From Bacillota bacterium (lineage in GTDB: Bacteria; Bacillota; Clostridia; Christensenellales; Aristaeellaceae), in assembly GCA_023413135.1 (NCBI GenBank), contig JAEZQK010000017.1:1-64000 (forward strand): a stretch of 64,000 nt of DNA, given 5' to 3'. Within the stretch, counting starts at the first letter, position 1, and every line of letters begins with the position of its first letter. Positions 25,427 to 33,381 of this stretch are shown here, in pieces. The position numbers and the translations under genes are program-made. The notes beneath the pieces were generated by a model. It worked only from the letters and a program-made list of their open reading frames with translations. It did no database searches and was not told the DNA's origin.

Positions 25427-27133
25427 CTACTTAACAAACTGCATAAGCGCCTCGTTCACGGCATCCACCACTGCAGTGGAGGAAACCGTAGCGCCGGAAA
25501 CAGCATCCACGTCCTGACCCAGTACGATGGTACCGGATTTGCCGATGAACTGGCTGATGAACGCATCCTCCCGCACCTTGTCACCAACACCGAACGTTTC
25601 GGTAAACTCTTTCCCGCCCACAGTCATGGCCTGGATGACGCCGTTTTCATCCAATACGACGGTCACCTCAATAGGCCCGATTTTGCCCTGCTTGGTCACT
25701 GAGATTACCTTGTTTCCACCCTGAACGATGACGCTAAGGGCGTCTGCCACTGTAACAGGTTGACCGGACGTCTGCGCATCCGTCAGCGCTTTTTCGGCGG
25801 CGGCAGCCCGGTCATTCGCCTCGATGGCGGCAGCATCCGCGGCATCCTTGTCCTTAAGTGCCGCTTCTTTTTCTGCCACTGCCGCGTCCTTATCCGCAAG
25901 CGCGGCGTCCTTTTCGGTCACAGCTGCCTGTTTTGCTGCTTCGGCATCCGTCAAGGCGCCGGTCAACCTGTCAACCTCCGCCTGGGCGCTAACCAAATCA
26001 GCCTTGACGCCATCCAATTCCTGCCCAAGAGCCAGGATTGAATCCTGGGCGGTTTTCAGGTCGCCGGAAGTGGCTCCAATAGCCTTGAGATCTTCCTCTG
26101 CCTTTGCTTTTCCCTGCTCTGCCAGGGTCAATTGTTCCTGCAAAGCGGTCAAATCCGCCTGCACCTTTGCAGCGGCTTCAGCCGCCGCTTTCTCGGCGGC
26201 CTTGAAAGCCGTTATTACATCGTCCTTTTCCTTTAGCGCCTGAGCCTTTTCATCCTCAGCGGCCTTCACAGCCTCCTGTGTGGCGGTCAGCTCATCCTTA
26301 ATTTTTTGAACCTCTTCCTGCGCTTTCTCTAAAGCCGACTCCGACTTTGCTTGGGAGTCCAGAGCTGCCTGAAGATCGTCGATAGCTGTGGTATAAGCCG
26401 CTTCGGCGGCAGCCTTCTCGTCCTGCGCCGTCTTCAGGGCAGCCTCGGCGGCGGCCGTCTCATCCTGCGCCGTCTTTGCGGCTACCTCGGCGGCGGCCTT
26501 CTCGTCCTGCGCTGTCTTTGCGGTTGCTTCGGCGGCAGTCTTCTCGTTCTGCGCCTTCTTTGCGGCAGTTTCGGCGGCGGCCTTCTCATCCTGCGCCTTC
26601 TTTGCGGCAGTCTCGGCGGCAGCCTTCTCGTCCTGCGCCGTCTTTACGGCCGCCTCGGCGGCGGCCTTCTCATCTTGTGCCTTCTTCAGGGCAGCCTCGG
26701 CATCAGCCTCGGCAGTGGCCTTCTCTTCCTGTGCTGTCTTTAAGGCAGCCTCCGCAGCGGCCGTCTCATCCTGTGCCTTCTGTACGACGGCATCTGCCAC
26801 CGTTTTTTCATCCTGCGCCTTTTTGAGGTTTGCTTCGGCAGCCTTCACCGCTTCCTCAGCGGCAGACTTTTCGCCAAGTGCCGTCTGCAGTTTTTCGTCG
26901 GCGGCCTTGGCACTTTCTTCCGCCTTGGCTTTATCCGCCAAAGCAGCATCTTTCTCTGCCTGCGCTGCCGCTACCTGCTCCGTTAATTCATCCACCTTTC
27001 GTTGAAGATCCACGGCCTGCGCGCCAAGCGTATCGTTTTCCTTCCCCACTTTGTTGCGGTCGCCAATCAGTACGCCCACAACAATGGCAAGGATCAATAC
27101 AACTGCCAATAGCGCCACGTAGGTTTTTTTCAC
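25427..27133 (-). CDS. Membrane-anchored long coiled-coil protein with FMN-binding domain
   Basis: A 568-residue protein. Residues 4-24 are one membrane helix (YVALLAVVLILAIVVGVLIG) with Lys before it, so the rest should lie outside. Residues ~35-465 are an almost unbroken Ala/Lys/Glu-rich coiled coil, including 14-residue tandem repeats (AAxKTAQDEKAAAE). The last ~100 residues are an FMN-binding domain of the RnfG/NqrC kind: VTVVLDENGVIQAMTVGG and the flavinylation motif DAVSGATVSSTAV, in which ApbE-type transferases attach FMN to the Thr. No cysteine follows the helix. GTG at 27133 is chosen for its AGGGGTGG site. It stands alone between terminators. A role in extracytoplasmic electron transfer is inferred from the domain. 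Confidence 0.88.
   Translation of the reverse strand: MKKTYVALLAVVLILAIVVGVLIGDRNKVGKENDTLGAQAVDLQRKVDELTEQVAAAQAEKDAALADKAKAEESAKAADEKLQTALGEKSAAEEAVKAAEANLKKAQDEKTVADAVVQKAQDETAAAEAALKTAQEEKATAEADAEAALKKAQDEKAAAEAAVKTAQDEKAAAETAAKKAQDEKAAAETAAKKAQNEKTAAEATAKTAQDEKAAAEVAAKTAQDETAAAEAALKTAQDEKAAAEAAYTTAIDDLQAALDSQAKSESALEKAQEEVQKIKDELTATQEAVKAAEDEKAQALKEKDDVITAFKAAEKAAAEAAAKVQADLTALQEQLTLAEQGKAKAEEDLKAIGATSGDLKTAQDSILALGQELDGVKADLVSAQAEVDRLTGALTDAEAAKQAAVTEKDAALADKDAAVAEKEAALKDKDAADAAAIEANDRAAAAEKALTDAQTSGQPVTVADALSVIVQGGNKVISVTKQGKIGPIEVTVVLDENGVIQAMTVGGKEFTETFGVGDKVREDAFISQFIGKSGTIVLGQDVDAVSGATVSSTAVVDAVNEALMQFVK
26396..26824 (-). repeat. 42-bp tandem coding repeats in the coiled coil
   Basis: Residues ~104-246 of the protein consist of 14-residue units of the form (A/K)KAQDEKAAAE+AA, i.e. 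a 42-base period, with one slightly longer interruption (KATAEADAEAALKK). Fourteen residues equal two heptads, so gain or loss of a unit keeps the coiled-coil register. The repetition produces long spurious open frames on the other strand. Confidence 0.88.
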
Positions 27134-27284
27134 CAAACACCACCCCTTATGCAATTTTTTTATCTGCAGGCATACGCCCTGCCGCCCAAATATATCTCTT
27201 AGAATTAGCTTATGTGAACATTTCCGGAATTAGCCATATAGATGGTTTAATTCTCCATTTATCTATGAAACCCTTCTTGATAAT

Positions 27285-27312
27285 AAAAAAAGCTCGCACT
27301 ATTTTTGCGAGC
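27285..27312 (-). terminator. Terminator of the scp operon
   Basis: On the minus strand GCTCGCA (27312-27306), a 7-base loop and TGCGAGC (27298-27292), followed by seven T residues (27291-27285): a standard rho-independent terminator about 30 bases after the scpB stop. Confidence 0.92.
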
Positions 27313-27341
27313 ATTCTGTTTACTTTTTGTATTTTTTAAGG

Positions 27342-27881
27342 TCAGGGTACCAAAGGCTCTTCCTCTGCCGGTTTTTCCGGCAACTGGGGAAGGTCCGCAA
27401 GAGAAACAATCCCAAAGTGCGAAAGGAACGCATCCGTCGTGCCATACAGGATAGGCCGGCCCACGGCTTCCTTGCGGCCCACTTCTTCAATCAGCCCCTT
27501 GTGAACAAGCGATTGAATGGAATAATCGCACTTGACACCCCGGACGGCCTCCACCTCGGCCTTTGTGATGGGCTGGCGGTAGGCAACCACCGCCAACGTT
27601 TCCATGGCAGCCTGGGAGAGGGACTGCTTTTGTATAGGCTGCAGCAGCCGCTCCACATAAGGAGCGTATTCGGCCCGGGTAGCCAACTGGATATGCTCGC
27701 CAAACCGCTTCAGGCGAATGCCCCGGCGGTTGAAGTCATAATCGCTTTCCAGGGCGCTCACCGCCGCATTCAGCTCCAGCGGGCTCACTTCCAGCGCCTT
27801 TTGCAAGTCAACAAGCTGTACCGGTTCTCCGGCGACAAACAAAATGGCCTCAATCACGGCCATCAATTCATTGGGCTGCAA
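27342..27881 (-). CDS. scpB: Chromosome segregation/condensation protein ScpB
   Basis: A 179-residue ScpB, the kite subunit of the SMC-ScpAB condensin complex. Two winged-helix units are visible, with the family signatures IEAILFVAGEPV, ETLAVVAYRQPITKAEVEAVRGV and GRPILYGTTDAFLSHFGI. TTG at 27881 is chosen because GAGGAG lies 8 bases upstream; the open frame upstream of it lies within scpA. It overlaps the scpA stop by 14 bases, so the two are translationally coupled. An ATG six codons inside is a weaker alternative. Confidence 0.95.
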   Translation of the reverse strand: MQPNELMAVIEAILFVAGEPVQLVDLQKALEVSPLELNAAVSALESDYDFNRRGIRLKRFGEHIQLATRAEYAPYVERLLQPIQKQSLSQAAMETLAVVAYRQPITKAEVEAVRGVKCDYSIQSLVHKGLIEEVGRKEAVGRPILYGTTDAFLSHFGIVSLADLPQLPEKPAEEEPLVP

Positions 27882-28605
27882 CGTCCTTTCTCCTCCCCGG
27901 ATACAAGGTGATCTCCCCAAATGTGCCGCTCTGTTCCACGTGAGCGCGGTTCAAACGCAAAATTTCCAGCAGCGCCAGGAACAGGGTGACTACTTCTTCC
28001 CGGCTGGGCACTTGGCTGAACAGCGTCTCAAACGTGATGGACCCCCGGCGCAACCGCTTCATGATATGGCCCATGCAAGCCTCGATGGTAAAGGAGTCGC
28101 GCCGTATCTCTCTATTGATATATACCGCTTCTTCCGGTTCCTCCGGCTTGCGGGCAAGCACCCGGGCAAGCGCCTCCAGCAGTCCCTGCATGGTAAGCCC
28201 GGTCAGCTCAAAGGAGGGGGGTGGCAGGGGGTATTCCTCCGGAAGCTTTTCATACATGGACGCGGCGGCCTTTTCAAAATCCTGCAGGTTTTGAGCCGTT
28301 TCCTTGAAGCGCTTGTATTCTTCCAGGCGTCGGATCAGCGCCTCCTCGGGGCTTTCCTCCTCGTCCAATACCGGCGGCTTGGGCAATAGCGCCCGGCTCT
28401 TGATCTCAAGCAGCGTAGCGGCCATGTTAAGAAACTCGCTGGCGTCATCCATGTCGATGTCCTGCGCATCGCTGACGGAGGCGATATACTGCTCCGTGAT
28501 CTCCGATACGAAAATATCCCGGATGTCCACTTTTGCCTTGCTGATCAAATACAGCAAAAGATCCAGCGGCCCGTCGAACTGCTTCAGATGAATGTGTTGT
28601 GGCAT
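27868..28605 (-). CDS. scpA: Segregation/condensation protein A (ScpA)
   Basis: A 245-residue kleisin subunit of bacterial condensin. The N-terminal helix is typical (LKQFDGPLDLLLYLISKAKVDIRDIFVSEITEQYI), followed by the DASEFLNMAATLLEIKSRALLP block and a C-terminal winged helix (VVTLFLALLEILRLNRAHVEQSGTFGEITL). With ScpB it bridges SMC heads and helps compact and separate chromosomes. The gene sits 10 bases after the M50 protease gene, an order common in clostridia. GAGGCGG precedes the ATG. Confidence 0.95.
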   Translation of the reverse strand: MPQHIHLKQFDGPLDLLLYLISKAKVDIRDIFVSEITEQYIASVSDAQDIDMDDASEFLNMAATLLEIKSRALLPKPPVLDEEESPEEALIRRLEEYKRFKETAQNLQDFEKAAASMYEKLPEEYPLPPPSFELTGLTMQGLLEALARVLARKPEEPEEAVYINREIRRDSFTIEACMGHIMKRLRRGSITFETLFSQVPSREEVVTLFLALLEILRLNRAHVEQSGTFGEITLYPGRRKDVAAQ

Positions 28606-28615
28606 ATAAGCCGCC

Positions 28616-29293
28616 TCAGGCCGCGCCGGTCAGGCGGAGGAATAAGTTCCAAACTCCATTGTGCAGGGCATTCATCACCGTGCTCAGGATGCCGTTCAGC
28701 ATCCCTGACATTACCAGCAGAATCAATATGATCTGCGAAGTATGAAAAAACTGCGGGGTTAATCTTAACTTGCCTCGAAGCAGCGTATCATTAAGAACAT
28801 GAAAACCATCCAATGGCGGAATCGGAAGCAGATTAAATACGCCAAGGCCCAGGTTAATGGTTGCGAACATATTCAAGAATTGGTATAGATAGCCGACTAC
28901 AACCGAGTCAGTCCATTTGTATATACCCACCATCAAAGCGGTAGATACGATGAATAGCGTGAGGTTAGTCACCACTCCGGCGATAGATACTAAAAAATCA
29001 TCCCTCCGGAAATTACTAAAATTCCTGGGGTTTACAGGAACGGGCTTGGCCCAGCCGAATCCTAATAGAAACAGAGAAATGGTCCCGATCGGGTCCAAGT
29101 GCTTGACAGGGTTAAGGCTAAGTCTGCCCAACATTTTCGCGGTAGGATCGCCGCAGCGGTACGCAATATAGCCATGCGCTACCTCATGGAATGTGATTGC
29201 GCCAAGCACAGCAACAACCCGGATAATCATATGAGGAAAAAAGCTTCCTGGATCTGTTGTCATCCACTCCCACCAAAGCTGTAGTTGATTCAT
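28616..29293 (-). CDS. Site-2 protease family membrane protein (M50)
   Basis: A 225-residue integral membrane zinc metalloprotease of the compact M50B type. The zinc site is HEVAH in AITFHEVAHGYIAYRCGDPTAK; the second conserved motif is NLLPIPPLDGFHVL, with the third zinc-ligand Asp. Segments near 20-40, 95-115, 130-155 and 180-205 are hydrophobic. NPVKHLDPIGT and the NPRNF loop are typical of the YwhC-like subgroup encoded beside scpA/scpB. Its substrate is unknown in that setting. GAGG lies about 9-10 bases before the ATG. It is first gene of the three-gene minus-strand operon and divergent from the solute-binding gene. Confidence 0.92.
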   Translation of the reverse strand: MNQLQLWWEWMTTDPGSFFPHMIIRVVAVLGAITFHEVAHGYIAYRCGDPTAKMLGRLSLNPVKHLDPIGTISLFLLGFGWAKPVPVNPRNFSNFRRDDFLVSIAGVVTNLTLFIVSTALMVGIYKWTDSVVVGYLYQFLNMFATINLGLGVFNLLPIPPLDGFHVLNDTLLRGKLRLTPQFFHTSQIILILLVMSGMLNGILSTVMNALHNGVWNLFLRLTGAA

Positions 29294-29411
29294 TAGATCC
29301 AGACCTCATTTCATGCGGTATTGGTGCAAGCACACCGTATGTTCCATTATACCCCATCCATCGTCCGCTGCGCAAGTGTGCCGCTCCTTACGCTGTCCTA
29401 ACTTTGGGCTG

Positions 29412-29438
29412 TTCAAACCCTTTTAGATGCGTTATAAT
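29412..29438 (+). promoter_or_regulatory. Promoter of the orphan binding-protein gene
   Basis: A perfect TATAAT at 29433-29438, 40 bases before the chosen start. The -35 region is weak (TTCAAA at 29412-29417 with a 15-base spacer, or TGTTCA with 17), so an activator may be needed (inference). Confidence 0.5.
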
Positions 29439-29478
29439 GAAAAATAGTCATAAAACGGGTGCAAAGGAGGACCTATCG

Positions 29479-30999
29479 TTGCGCAAACAGCTTGTATGCC
29501 TTCTTGTGGCATGTACTCTTTTAACCGCCTTCCTCCCGGCGCTTTCTGAGGAATCCCCCCAGGAAGCAAAATCGTTTATCCTCGCCGGGTATGTGGGAGA
29601 CGATACGCAGCAGGATATGAATAGCAACCTGTTCTTCCAGCGCATGGAAGAAAAAACGGGCATTTCCTTCGAATTCCGGCAGTTTACCGACTACGCGGCC
29701 TGGACGGCGGAAAAAACCAGGCTTTTCGCAGGGGATGAACTGCCGGATGCTTTGTTCAGGGCGGAGCTAAGCCCCCAGGAGACGCTTGCCTATTTTCAAA
29801 GCGGCAAGCTGATCGATCTGAATCCCCTGCTCCAGGAAAACGCGCCCAATTTGTACGCGCTGCTGGAAGCGAATCCCGCCTGGAGGGCGGCCATCACCCT
29901 GCCGGGCGGCGCCATTGCCGCCCTTCCGGCCATCAATCCATTGCGCGATCAAAACGCCATGTGGATCAACAAGACCTGGCTGGAGCGGTTAAAGCTTGAT
30001 ATGCCCACGGATGCCGCATCCCTGCGCGCAGTACTGGAAGCCTTTAAAACCAAGGATCCCAATCAGAACGGCAAGGCGGACGAGGTTCCTCTCACCTTTC
30101 TTGGCCCCTGGGATTTAAAATTCCTGGCACACGCCTTCGGATTAATTGCCAACGACTACAACATGTACGTGGATGCTTCCGGTACGGCGCAGTTCATGCC
30201 CGCTACGGACAAGTACAGGGAGTTTATTGCCTGGATATCCGATTTATACAACTTAAGGCTCATTGATCGTAACGGCTTCACCGCTGTAGATGCGCTTCGC
30301 AAAGTGACGGATGAAAAAACCGCCGTCCTCTATGGCGTGTTCTTTGGCCCTGTCCCCACCACTTTTCTGCCTGCAGCCCATGGCACCGAATATGTCCTCA
30401 TGCCGCCGCTTCAATACGAAGGCAAGCAGGTATACCGCAATTTCCTGGGTCCGGTAACCCGTGGCACCTTTGCCATTACCAGCGCGTGCAAAGACCCGGC
30501 GGCACTTTTGCAATGGGTGGATTATATGTACAGCGAGGAAGGCGGCAGGCTGGCGCTGCTCGGCCAGGAAGGCGTGGAATATGCGTTCAATGAAAACGGA
30601 ACGTGGCGCTGGATTCCAAGCCCCGAGGAACTGCCCGATGTCATTCAAGCAGCCACCCTCCACGACAGCGACGCGTATCCCATGCTGGCTCCTGTGGATT
30701 TTCAGCTAAAGCTTGATGACGAAAAAACGGTCCAGCTGATACGCTCCATGATAGATCTTAGCCAAATGGCCACGCTGCCCTTCCCCCTTGTTACGCTTAC
30801 CTCGGAGCAGCAGCAAACCGTTGCCCCCCTGCAAATGGAAATCGGCCGGTTTGTGGATGAAAGCCTGGCCCGGTTCGTTATAGGGGAAACGCCCCTCACG
30901 GATGAAAGCTGGCAAAATTACCTGTCACAGCTTGACGCGCTGGGGCTTACATCCTTTATGGACTTTTGGCGGCAGGCACTTGATGGACAAGCCCGGTAA
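29479..30999 (+). CDS. Orphan extracellular solute-binding protein
   Basis: A 506-residue binding protein of the large LplA/YtcQ-like kind. The signal peptide is MRKQLVCLLVACTLLTAFLPALS. The mature part has FEFRQFTDYAAWTAEKTRLFAGDELPDALF, the IDLNPLLQENAPN block and a Ca-binding-like loop DPNQNGKADEVP (near 190-200), all typical of this class. TTG at 29479 is used because GGAGG sits 8 bases before it; the frame upstream of it runs into the divergent gene's leader. Permease genes are absent next to it; galactokinase begins 30 bases downstream and may be co-transcribed. It could work with permeases elsewhere or act as a sugar sensor (inference). Confidence 0.85.
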   Translation: MRKQLVCLLVACTLLTAFLPALSEESPQEAKSFILAGYVGDDTQQDMNSNLFFQRMEEKTGISFEFRQFTDYAAWTAEKTRLFAGDELPDALFRAELSPQETLAYFQSGKLIDLNPLLQENAPNLYALLEANPAWRAAITLPGGAIAALPAINPLRDQNAMWINKTWLERLKLDMPTDAASLRAVLEAFKTKDPNQNGKADEVPLTFLGPWDLKFLAHAFGLIANDYNMYVDASGTAQFMPATDKYREFIAWISDLYNLRLIDRNGFTAVDALRKVTDEKTAVLYGVFFGPVPTTFLPAAHGTEYVLMPPLQYEGKQVYRNFLGPVTRGTFAITSACKDPAALLQWVDYMYSEEGGRLALLGQEGVEYAFNENGTWRWIPSPEELPDVIQAATLHDSDAYPMLAPVDFQLKLDDEKTVQLIRSMIDLSQMATLPFPLVTLTSEQQQTVAPLQMEIGRFVDESLARFVIGETPLTDESWQNYLSQLDALGLTSFMDFWRQALDGQAR

Positions 31000-31028
31000 T
31001 CGCTTATGGTGAAAGGAACTGAATAGCC

Positions 31029-32315
31029 ATGAATCAGTATGCAAATATGATCCGTGCCTTGAAAACACCCTGGGTGATGTCGAGGCTGATCCATCTATAT
31101 GGCCGCCGGGACGGGATGCTGGTAGCCCAAACAGCCAGATATACAAGGCTTTTAAAAAGGCATGAGGAATTGTTTGGCGTTTCCGGCGAGGTGCAGTTGA
31201 TCAGCGCACCGGGCCGCACGGAGCTTTCAGGAAACCATACCGACCACAACCGGGGTAAGGTGCTGGCAGCCGCCGTCAATCTGGATACGGTAGCGGCCGT
31301 TTCCCGCCGGGATGATCTGACGGTTCGCCTGTGCAGCGAAGGCTATCCAGCGGTAGAAATTTCCCTGACCGAGCTTCAACCCGTTCCCGCCGAAGTGGGC
31401 AAGACCGCAGCCCTTATACGGGGTGTGGCGGCACGGATGAAGGAACTTAACTATCCCATCGGCGGGTTTGACGCGGCGGTCACCTCCAACGTGCTTTCCG
31501 GCAGCGGCTTAAGCTCCTCAGCCGCCTTCGAGGTGCTGCTGTGCGCCATTTTTGACAGCCTGTACGGCAATTTCCAAATTCCCGCTCCCGAGCGGGCAAA
31601 AATTGCCCAATATGCTGAAAACCATTATTTCGGCAAGCCCAGTGGCCTGATGGATCAGATGGCCAGTTCTGTGGGCGGGTTGGTCTCCATTGATTTCAAA
31701 AAGGACGAGCCGGATATCAAGCCCCTCACCTATGACTTTGCCGCCAAAGGATACGTCCTGGTGGTGGTCAGCACCGGTGGCAGCCATGACGACCTGACGG
31801 CGGATTATGCCACCATCCCTCAGGAAATGAAACAAGTGGCCGCCTGCTTTGGAGAAGATGTGCTGCGCAGGGTACGGCCGGAGCAGCTTTTCCAGGAGCT
31901 TGCCTCCGTACTTAAAAAGACGTCCGGCCGGGCGGTGCTCCGTGCCATGCATTTCTTCCAGGAGAACAAGCGTGTAGCAGATCAGACGGATGCCCTCCAT
32001 CGGGACGACTTGCAATCATTTTTCCGGGATGTCATCGCCTCCGGGCGCTCCAGCTTCATGTACCTGCAAAACGTGTATGCCAGGCCCAATGAGCAGCAGC
32101 TTTCCCTGGCTTTGGCCCTGGCGGAAAGCCAATTAGGCACAAGCGGCGCCTGGCGTGTGCATGGCGGCGGTTTTGCGGGCACTACGCTGAACTTCGTTCC
32201 CATTGATCAGGTATCTTCCTTCACCGAATCCATGGAGGCTGTGTTCGGCACCCATTGCTGCCACCAACTGGATATCCGCCCGGAAGGCGCAGCGAGGATT
32301 GAAGGATTGGAATGA
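31029..32315 (+). CDS. galK: Galactokinase
   Basis: A 428-residue GHMP kinase that makes galactose-1-phosphate for the Leloir pathway. Motif 1 is SAPGRTELSGNHTDHNRGKVLAAAVNLD, the variant (ELSGNHTDH instead of NLIGEHTDY) I associate with clostridial galactokinases. Motif 2, the ATP loop, is VLSGSGLSSSAAFEV; motif 3 is VHGGGFAGTTL. The catalytic Asp is expected in GKPSGLMDQMASS. The protein has an N-terminal extension of about 45 residues relative to E. coli GalK. galT and galE are not in the window. AAAGGAAC stands before the ATG. Co-transcription with the upstream binding protein is likely from the 30-base gap. Confidence 0.92.
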   Translation: MNQYANMIRALKTPWVMSRLIHLYGRRDGMLVAQTARYTRLLKRHEELFGVSGEVQLISAPGRTELSGNHTDHNRGKVLAAAVNLDTVAAVSRRDDLTVRLCSEGYPAVEISLTELQPVPAEVGKTAALIRGVAARMKELNYPIGGFDAAVTSNVLSGSGLSSSAAFEVLLCAIFDSLYGNFQIPAPERAKIAQYAENHYFGKPSGLMDQMASSVGGLVSIDFKKDEPDIKPLTYDFAAKGYVLVVVSTGGSHDDLTADYATIPQEMKQVAACFGEDVLRRVRPEQLFQELASVLKKTSGRAVLRAMHFFQENKRVADQTDALHRDDLQSFFRDVIASGRSSFMYLQNVYARPNEQQLSLALALAESQLGTSGAWRVHGGGFAGTTLNFVPIDQVSSFTESMEAVFGTHCCHQLDIRPEGAARIEGLE

Positions 32316-32381
32316 ACTGAACGAGAAAGAAAGAGCACGGGAAATCCACCATGGATGAGCCTGTACGATTCCCTGATTCGC

Positions 32382-32410
32382 TTGATTTTTAATGCCGGAT
32401 ATGGTAGAAT
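32382..32410 (+). promoter_or_regulatory. Promoter of the toxin-antitoxin operon
   Basis: TTGATT (32382-32387), 17 bases, TAGAAT (32405-32410), about 30 bases before the antitoxin start. The imperfect AT-rich repeats TAGAATTCGAATAGAATAAT just after it could be where the antitoxin binds (inference). Confidence 0.7.
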
Positions 32411-32441
32411 TCGAATAGAATAATATCAGGAGGATGGCATA

Positions 32442-32732
32442 ATGAGCGAATCCAGGATTCCAGGTGTGTTGACAGTAAAACCGTCTACGGCGATCCGTGC
32501 GGACTATAAAAAATTTTCAGAACTATGCCACCAGACGGACGATCCGATTCTTATCACAAATAACGGTGAGAATGATCTGGTGGTGATGAGCCACGAAGCA
32601 TTTTGCCGCCGTGAGGCCTGGTATCGTCTGCAAATGAAGCTCGCAATCGCCGATCAGCAGATGGCTGAGGGGAAGCTTATCGACCATGAAGATGTGATGA
32701 AGCGGCTTGCGGAGCGCATCCGGCATGAGTAA
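32442..32732 (+). CDS. Phd/YefM-family antitoxin
   Basis: A 96-residue antitoxin: the N-terminal Phd/YefM DNA-binding fold (VKPSTAIRADYKKFSELCHQTDDPILITNNGENDLVVMSHEAF) and a charged C-terminal helix (KLIDHEDVMKRLAERIRHE) that would neutralise the toxin. AGGAGG lies before the ATG. It precedes and overlaps the toxin gene by 8 bases, the normal order. In such systems the antitoxin, alone or with toxin, represses its promoter. Confidence 0.92.
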   Translation: MSESRIPGVLTVKPSTAIRADYKKFSELCHQTDDPILITNNGENDLVVMSHEAFCRREAWYRLQMKLAIADQQMAEGKLIDHEDVMKRLAERIRHE

Positions 32733-33045
32733 ATGCAGGATACGCTACACCCAGCAGGCTGTGGACGATATGGATGCGATCTTTGACTACATCGTCCTGG
32801 AAAATCAAGACGCCGCGCGGAAGATGCTTTCCGAATTCGCGAAAGGCATTGAAGGGCTGGCCGAATCGCCCTATATCGGTGCCGCAATCCGAACAGATGA
32901 ACCGGTGATGATTACGGCCGGCTACCGATATCTGGTAGTATCGCCATATCTCATCTTCTATCGGGTGGTGGATGGCGAGGTACGGATTGGCCGTATTCTC
33001 CACAGCCGACAGGATTGGTTGCAGCTGCTGTTTGGGATTCGATAG
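32725..33045 (+). CDS. RelE/ParE-family toxin
   Basis: A 106-residue type II toxin of the RelE/ParE superfamily: IRYTQQAVDDMDAIFDYIVLENQDAARKML is the usual N-terminal helical hairpin, and YRYLVVSPYLIFYRVVDGEVRIGRILHSRQDW carries the conserved YRV...ILHxRxDW end. The ATG at 32725 is used because the family's N-terminus aligns there; translation coupling through the 8-base overlap is likely. Whether it cuts ribosome-bound mRNA (RelE) or acts on gyrase (ParE) is open; the C-terminal RQDW style is shared by many ParE-like members. Confidence 0.9.
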   Translation: MSKCRIRYTQQAVDDMDAIFDYIVLENQDAARKMLSEFAKGIEGLAESPYIGAAIRTDEPVMITAGYRYLVVSPYLIFYRVVDGEVRIGRILHSRQDWLQLLFGIR

Positions 33046-33126
33046 CCAAAACAGAAAGTGTATGAAGCCGTCTATTCTTTTTTTTCGATCATTCATGCGC
33101 AAGCCCAAACATTATGCCCTAACCCG

Positions 33127-33155
33127 TTGACAAATAAAATCCTCCGTGCTATCAT
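33127..33155 (+). promoter_or_regulatory. Promoter of the ribU operon
   Basis: A perfect TTGACA (33127-33132), 17 bases, TATCAT (33150-33155). Transcription would start near 33162 and include the FMN riboswitch that follows. Confidence 0.85.
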
Positions 33156-33185
33156 ACCTGCGTAATCCACAATCGCATAGCACTT

Positions 33186-33312
33186 GAAGCTTCTTCGGGG
33201 CAGGGTGAAATTCCCTACCGGCGGTACAGCCCGCGAACCGCGCACAGTCAGTGCGTGGCCGATCTGGTGAAATTCCAGGGCCGACAGTAAAGTCTGGATG
33301 GTAGAAGAACTT
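33186..33312 (+). ncRNA. FMN riboswitch (RFN element)
   Basis: The stretch carries the conserved RFN blocks in order: TTCGGGGCAGGGTGAAATTCCC, ACCGGCGGTA..AGCCCGCGA, GGTGAAATTCCAGGGCCGACAGT and AGTCTGGATGGTAGAAGA. The closing P1 stem pairs AAGCTTCTTC (33186-33195) with GAAGAACTT (33304-33312). It binds FMN and lowers expression of riboflavin synthesis or uptake genes when the cofactor is plentiful. It lies directly before ribU, which fits. Confidence 0.97.
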
Positions 33313-33328
33313 TGCAAAGTATGTTTTT

Positions 33329-33357
33329 GCCCCTGAACAGCTTTCAGCTTCAGGGGC
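33329..33357 (+). terminator. Expression-platform hairpin of the FMN riboswitch
   Basis: GCCCCTGAA (33329-33337) pairs with TTCAGGGGC (33349-33357). It follows the aptamer and precedes the AAGGAGG of ribU by about 12 bases. It lacks a proper T run (GTGCATATTT follows), so the switch may act on a weak terminator or on translation; the sequence does not decide. Confidence 0.6.
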
Positions 33358-33381
33358 GTGCATATTTAAGGAGGCATTGCG

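Noticed and set aside
26351..26826. Long open frames on the plus strand opposite the coiled-coil gene
   Set aside because: They are frames of the 42-base repeats read backwards, giving Gly/Leu- or Arg/Ser-rich nonsense without ribosome sites.
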